Of a stretch of DNA of 8,565 nt, positions 5,423 to 8,565 are shown in pieces. Origin of the DNA: Eubacteriales bacterium (lineage in GTDB: Bacteria > Bacillota > Clostridia > JANYKE01); NCBI GenBank assembly GCA_025361685.1, contig JANYKE010000035.1, positions 1-8,565 of the forward strand, given 5' to 3'. The notes under the pieces were generated by a model that saw nothing but the letters and a program-made list of their open reading frames with translations, was not told the DNA's origin and did no database searches. The position numbers were made by a program, and so were the translations under genes. Positions within the stretch are counted from its first letter, which is position 1; each line of letters opens with the position of its first letter.

Positions 5423-7279
5423 ATGTTTGATTTAAAGTACGAGCTTGGCAAATTGCCGGCAATGCCCGGCGTTTACATTATGAAGAACAAGTTAAACAAT
5501 ATAATTTATGTTGGCAAAGCGATAAGTCTGAAGAATCGAGTGCGTCAATATTTTCAATCGAGCGCCGGCCATTCGGAAAAGGTGCGTGCGATGGTTTCAC
5601 ACATTACTTCCTTCGAATACATTATTACCGACAACGAAAAGGAAGCGTTGATTCTTGAGTGCACGCTCATAAAAAAACATAAACCGCAATATAATATTTT
5701 GCTCAAAGACGACAAGTCGTATCCCTATATTAAAGTTACATTGGAAGAGGAGTTTCCGCGCGTATTAATGGTGAGACGAATGAAAAAAGATGGCGCACGA
5801 TATTTTGGCCCGTATCATTCCATGTACTCGGTTAAGGAAACACTTGAGGCACTTAAAAAAATATTTCCGCTGAAGAGCTGTAATAAAATTTTGCCAAAGG
5901 ACATTGGCAAGGGGCGACCGTGTCTAAACTATTACATAGGAAGATGTCTCGGGCCGTGCCGCGAAGGAGTAGATCGAGAAGAGTATTTGTTTATGATCAA
6001 AGATGTGTGCAGGTTTCTGGATGGTAAGGGCAAAGATATTCTCGCCGGGCTAAACAAAAAAATGTTGGATGTGTCCGAAAGACTTGAGTTTGAAAAGGCC
6101 GCCCAGTTTCGAAACAGAATTGCGGCGCTTAACAAAATGTTGGAGAGTCAAAAGGTTGTGTTTACAGATTTGCAGGACAGAGATATTATTGCTATGGCGT
6201 CAGATGATAACGATTGTTGTGTTCAGGTGTTCTTTGTGCGCAAGGGTAAAATAATCGGACGCGAACATTTTATGTTCCCGGATAAGGAAATGAGATTCTC
6301 CGAGGGAGAGACTGATTTGAATGATGACACTGATTCGGATGCCGCGATTATTGCATCGTTTGTCAAGCAATTTTATTACGATGCTATTTACATTCCGAAA
6401 GAAATAATACTTTCGACTGAATTTACCGAGAGTAAAATCGTTGGGGAGTGGCTTTCCGAAAAGCGTGGCAGCAAAGTGAATATTATTTTCCCGCAAAGAG
6501 GCAAGACACAGCATTTGGTTAAGATGGTTGAACTTAACGCGTCAGAGGAACTGCATAGGTTCAAGGAAAAAATTGTCAAGGAAGATATGTATAAGAATAA
6601 AATTTTTGCGGAGATGCAGGCGGCCGGCGTTACAAGCAAATTTCCGGAGCGCATAGAGGCATATGACATTTCGAACATTGGCGACAGTGATATGGTGGGG
6701 TCAATGGTGGTTGCAATTAATTTGCAGCTAGTGACAAAAGAATATAAAAGGTTTAAAATAAAAGGTGAGATTGTGCAAAATGATTATGCGTGCATGCAGG
6801 AAATTCTCAGACGCAGGAAGGCACGATTGGATGAGGAAGAAAAGGGATTTGAGAATGCTCCGGATATGATTTTTGTTGATGGTGGCGCGGGTCACGTAAG
6901 CGCGGCAAAAGAGGTTATGGATAAGACAGTTATATTCGGAATGGCGAAGGATGACAGACACAGAACGCGAGTTCTGGTTGATGGAACAGGAAAAGAGATT
7001 GAGATTAAGAATTACAGGGCACTGTTCAGATTTGTGACAAACATGCAGGATGAGGCGCATCGATTTGCAATCACATATAACAAGAACCTGAGAAAGAAAC
7101 GGTATCAGACTTCCGTGCTTGATGAAATCGAAGGCATTGGTCCGTCAAAGAAAAAGGAGCTTGTTAAACATTTTGGAAGCATAACAGCAATAAAAAGTGC
7201 AGGTATCGATGACCTGTCGGCAATAAAGGGAATAAGCGAAGAACTCGCTAAAAAAATATACGGACATTTTAGAAAATGA
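5423..7279 (+). CDS. uvrC: UvrABC system protein C (excinuclease subunit C)
   Basis: UvrC makes both incisions around a DNA lesion in nucleotide excision repair, after UvrA and UvrB have found it. All domains are present. The GIY-YIG nuclease for the 3' cut covers about residues 13-95 (GVYIM, IIYVGKA with Y29 and K32, R39, and the glutamates of NEKEALILE). A four-cysteine cluster follows (C153, C167, C175, C179), matching the iron-sulfur site described in UvrC. The UVR domain that binds UvrB spans about 207-242. The RNase H-like nuclease for the 5' cut has D415, D454, D486 and H546. Two helix-hairpin-helix motifs lie at about 565-616. Length (618 aa) is normal. ATG 5423 is preferred over the in-frame GTG 5417 because GAGGTG (5414-5419) is then the ribosome binding site. 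It lies 27 bases after the amidohydrolase and 15 before the phosphoesterase. I see no LexA-type box within the operon upstream. Identification is very secure. Confidence 0.98.
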   Translation: MFDLKYELGKLPAMPGVYIMKNKLNNIIYVGKAISLKNRVRQYFQSSAGHSEKVRAMVSHITSFEYIITDNEKEALILECTLIKKHKPQYNILLKDDKSYPYIKVTLEEEFPRVLMVRRMKKDGARYFGPYHSMYSVKETLEALKKIFPLKSCNKILPKDIGKGRPCLNYYIGRCLGPCREGVDREEYLFMIKDVCRFLDGKGKDILAGLNKKMLDVSERLEFEKAAQFRNRIAALNKMLESQKVVFTDLQDRDIIAMASDDNDCCVQVFFVRKGKIIGREHFMFPDKEMRFSEGETDLNDDTDSDAAIIASFVKQFYYDAIYIPKEIILSTEFTESKIVGEWLSEKRGSKVNIIFPQRGKTQHLVKMVELNASEELHRFKEKIVKEDMYKNKIFAEMQAAGVTSKFPERIEAYDISNIGDSDMVGSMVVAINLQLVTKEYKRFKIKGEIVQNDYACMQEILRRRKARLDEEEKGFENAPDMIFVDGGAGHVSAAKEVMDKTVIFGMAKDDRHRTRVLVDGTGKEIEIKNYRALFRFVTNMQDEAHRFAITYNKNLRKKRYQTSVLDEIEGIGPSKKKELVKHFGSITAIKSAGIDDLSAIKGISEELAKKIYGHFRK

Positions 7280-7294
7280 TATTGAGGAGGGTAT

Positions 7295-8002
7295 ATGGCA
7301 ATATTTGTAATAGCTGACTTACATCTTTCACTCGGAACAGATAAAAAGATGGATGTATTTGGAGATGTATGGAAAAACTATGAGAGGCGCATTAAGAAAA
7401 ACTGGAAAGCAATTGTTAAGCCTGATGACATTGTAATACTGCCGGGCGATATTTCCTGGGCACTCGGACAGGACGAATCAATAAAAGATTTCGCGTTTAT
7501 TGATTCACTTCCGGGAACAAAATATATTTCTAAGGGCAACCATGATTACTGGTGGACAACATTGAAAAAGATGAAGAAATTTTGTCGTCAAAACGGATTA
7601 GACTCAATTAACTTTTTAAACAACAACTGTCTTGAAACAGAAAAATATATAATTTGTGCAACAAGAGGCTGGATGATTGAGAAACCGGGAATGAAATATA
7701 CTGCACATGATCAAAAAATATTCCAAAGAGAGTTGCTGAGATTGCGCGCATCGCTGGATAGCAGACCGAAGAATGCAGACAAATCAAAAAAACTTGTGGT
7801 TGCACTTCATTATCCGCCATTTGATTTTTATGGCGGCGAATCGGAGTTTTGCGATATATTGAAGGAATACAAGGTTTCCATTTGCGTATACGGACATCTT
7901 CATGGTGATAGAATCAAAACAGCAAGACAAGGGAAAATAAAAGGGATAGAGTATAAGCTCGTTTCTGCCGATGCACTCGATTTTACTCCGATAGAGCTGT
8001 AG
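7295..8002 (+). CDS. calcineurin-like metallophosphoesterase (COG1768-like)
   Basis: A 235-residue cytoplasmic phosphoesterase with a complete two-metal active site: DLH (D8, H10), GDISWA (D52), KGNHDYWW (N82, H83), ALHYPPF (H172) and YGHLHG (H201, H203). The GDISWA and GNHDYWW variants, together with the short length, match the COG1768 'predicted phosphohydrolase' group rather than Mre11/SbcD or YfcE-type enzymes; its natural substrate is not known. ATG 7295 follows a strong GAGGAGG (7284-7290). Only 15 bases separate it from the uvrC stop, so it is almost certainly co-transcribed with uvrC. No terminator hairpin follows it, so some read-through into tig is possible. No signal peptide or membrane segment is visible. 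Fold and catalytic residues are secure; physiological role is open. Confidence 0.92.
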   Translation: MAIFVIADLHLSLGTDKKMDVFGDVWKNYERRIKKNWKAIVKPDDIVILPGDISWALGQDESIKDFAFIDSLPGTKYISKGNHDYWWTTLKKMKKFCRQNGLDSINFLNNNCLETEKYIICATRGWMIEKPGMKYTAHDQKIFQRELLRLRASLDSRPKNADKSKKLVVALHYPPFDFYGGESEFCDILKEYKVSICVYGHLHGDRIKTARQGKIKGIEYKLVSADALDFTPIEL

Positions 8003-8012
8003 CCTGCACAGA

Positions 8013-8041
8013 TTGCCTTTTCTCCCTAATTGGTGTAAAAT
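8013..8041 (+). promoter_or_regulatory. candidate promoter for tig
   Basis: TTGCCT (8013-8018) and TAAAAT (8036-8041) are 17 bp apart and match the sigma-A boxes at 4/6 and 5/6. They lie in the 101-base spacer after the phosphoesterase and would start transcription around 8048, inside the repeat at 8046-8064. The leader to the tig ATG would be about 55 bases. Confidence 0.45.
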
Positions 8042-8045
8042 AATA

Positions 8046-8064
8046 TTGCGCAAATGTGCGCAAA
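8046..8064. repeat. short direct repeat and palindrome at the tig start site (operator candidate)
   Basis: TGCGCAAA occurs at 8047-8054 and again at 8057-8064, a 10-bp period equal to about one helical turn. Because TGCGCA is itself palindromic, the block also reads as TTGCGCA (8046-8052), AATG, TGCGCAA (8057-8063), a perfect 7-bp inverted repeat. It overlaps the predicted transcription start, so it could be a repressor site or a 5'-leader hairpin. It matches neither the CtsR box (GGTCAAA tandem) nor the HrcA CIRCE element. Confidence 0.45.
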
Positions 8065-8103
8065 CAATACTACCTTGAATCACAATAGAGAGGAATATTT
8101 TTC

Positions 8104-8565
8104 ATGAACATTACTATTAAAGAAACAGAAAAGAATTTTCGTTTGTTAGAGATTGAAGTTGATGTCGAGGCATTTAAGGATGCAATGCAGAAGGCTTTCA
8201 ATAAGAACATGAAGCATTTTTCGGTGCCCGGTTTTAGAAAGGGCAGAGTCCCGATGGGCATAGTTATTCGCCATTACGGCGAGGGAGTTTTGTATGATGA
8301 TGCCATCCAGTTTGCAATCGATGAGACTTATTCAGAGGCAGTTGAGAAGGAAGGGATTGAGGTTGCTGCAAGACCTGAGATTGATATTGTGCAAATAGGT
8401 TCTGACAAACCATTTATTTACACGGCAAAGGTTGCGGTCAATCCTGAGTTTTCACTTGGCAAATATAGAGGTCTTGAGGTTGAAGGAACAGATTCAAGTG
8501 TGAGCAATGATGATGTTGATAATGAGATTAAACGAGTTGCCGAACGCAATTCGAGTATAGCGGAA
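8104..8565 (+). CDS. tig: trigger factor, N-terminal part (gene runs off the window)
   Basis: Trigger factor is the ribosome-bound chaperone that meets nascent chains at the exit tunnel and has peptidyl-prolyl isomerase activity. The 154 residues present cover the ribosome-binding domain (about 1-115), with the signature loop VPGFRKGRVP at 41-50 that docks on ribosomal protein L23, and the link toward the FKBP-type isomerase domain. A typical protein has about 430 residues, so roughly 280 are missing beyond 8565; the frame is still open. ATG 8104 follows AGAGAGGA (8087-8094) at 9 bases. A promoter and a TGCGCAAA repeat lie upstream. In many Firmicutes tig is followed by clpP, clpX and lon, which cannot be seen here. 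Identification is very secure. Confidence 0.96.
   Translation, partial: MNITIKETEKNFRLLEIEVDVEAFKDAMQKAFNKNMKHFSVPGFRKGRVPMGIVIRHYGEGVLYDDAIQFAIDETYSEAVEKEGIEVAARPEIDIVQIGSDKPFIYTAKVAVNPEFSLGKYRGLEVEGTDSSVSNDDVDNEIKRVAERNSSIAE

Noticed and set aside
6200..7060. Several minus-strand open frames of about 95-110 codons within uvrC
   Set aside because: They are shadows of a strongly conserved gene, with odd cysteine- and leucine-rich composition and no start signals.
8003..8035. Possible intrinsic terminator after the phosphoesterase (CCTTTTCTCCCT)
   Set aside because: There is a pyrimidine-rich stretch but no preceding GC-rich hairpin, so I see no terminator.
8046..8064. CtsR, HrcA or LexA operator before tig
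   Set aside because: The repeat TGCGCAAA does not match the GGTCAAA tandem, the TTAGCACTC inverted repeat, or the GAAC-N4-GTTC type box.
1..8565. CRISPR array, tRNA, rRNA, riboswitch, prophage or a complete new defence system
   Set aside because: No regularly spaced repeats, no tRNA-like cloverleaf or rRNA stretch and no phage genes were seen. The only defence-related gene is a truncated MmeI-like protein.

Overview
The window looks like a chromosomal segment from a low-to-moderate G+C Gram-positive bacterium, most likely an uncultured member of the Clostridia. The support is indirect: strong AGGAGG-type ribosome binding sites before nearly every gene, AT-rich spacers, and the types of genes present (a C-terminal SEC-C protein, a COG1768-like phosphoesterase next to trigger factor). 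No rRNA, tRNA or species marker is present, so this placement is inference.

The left part (1-2821) is accessory DNA. A type IIL/MmeI-like restriction-modification gene starts at 170 behind a perfect short palindrome. It keeps its N-terminal PD-(D/E)XK-type nuclease region, then is cut off after codon 210 by a 1332-bp IS3-family insertion sequence (802-2133). The IS has two open reading frames (orfA, orfB with an intact DDE triad), 26-bp imperfect inverted repeats, a candidate -1 frameshift site and a perfect TTGACA box pointing out of its right end. The missing methyltransferase and target-recognition part of the disrupted gene is not on the other side of the IS. A very AT-rich gene for an unrecognised multi-pass membrane protein begins there instead, so the insertion was probably accompanied by a deletion or rearrangement.

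The right part (about 2838-8565) is more ordinary core DNA, all on the + strand. Five genes follow one another with gaps of only 10-27 bases and probably form one operon: a SEC-C zinc-motif protein, a Gfo/Idh/MocA oxidoreductase, a TIM-barrel amidohydrolase, full-length uvrC (nucleotide excision repair nuclease), and a COG1768-like metallophosphoesterase. A promoter with a perfect TATAAT lies before the first gene. The oxidoreductase and amidohydrolase could act in sequence (sugar or polyol oxidation to a lactone, then hydrolysis), but their substrate cannot be read from sequence. After a 101-base gap with its own promoter candidate and an unusual 10-bp-spaced direct repeat/palindrome, the trigger factor gene (tig) starts and runs off the end.

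I did not find a convincing undescribed system. The points most worth checking are the rearranged restriction-modification/IS junction, the orphan membrane protein driven by or next to the IS, the metabolic pair inside the uvrC operon, and the repeat at the tig promoter.
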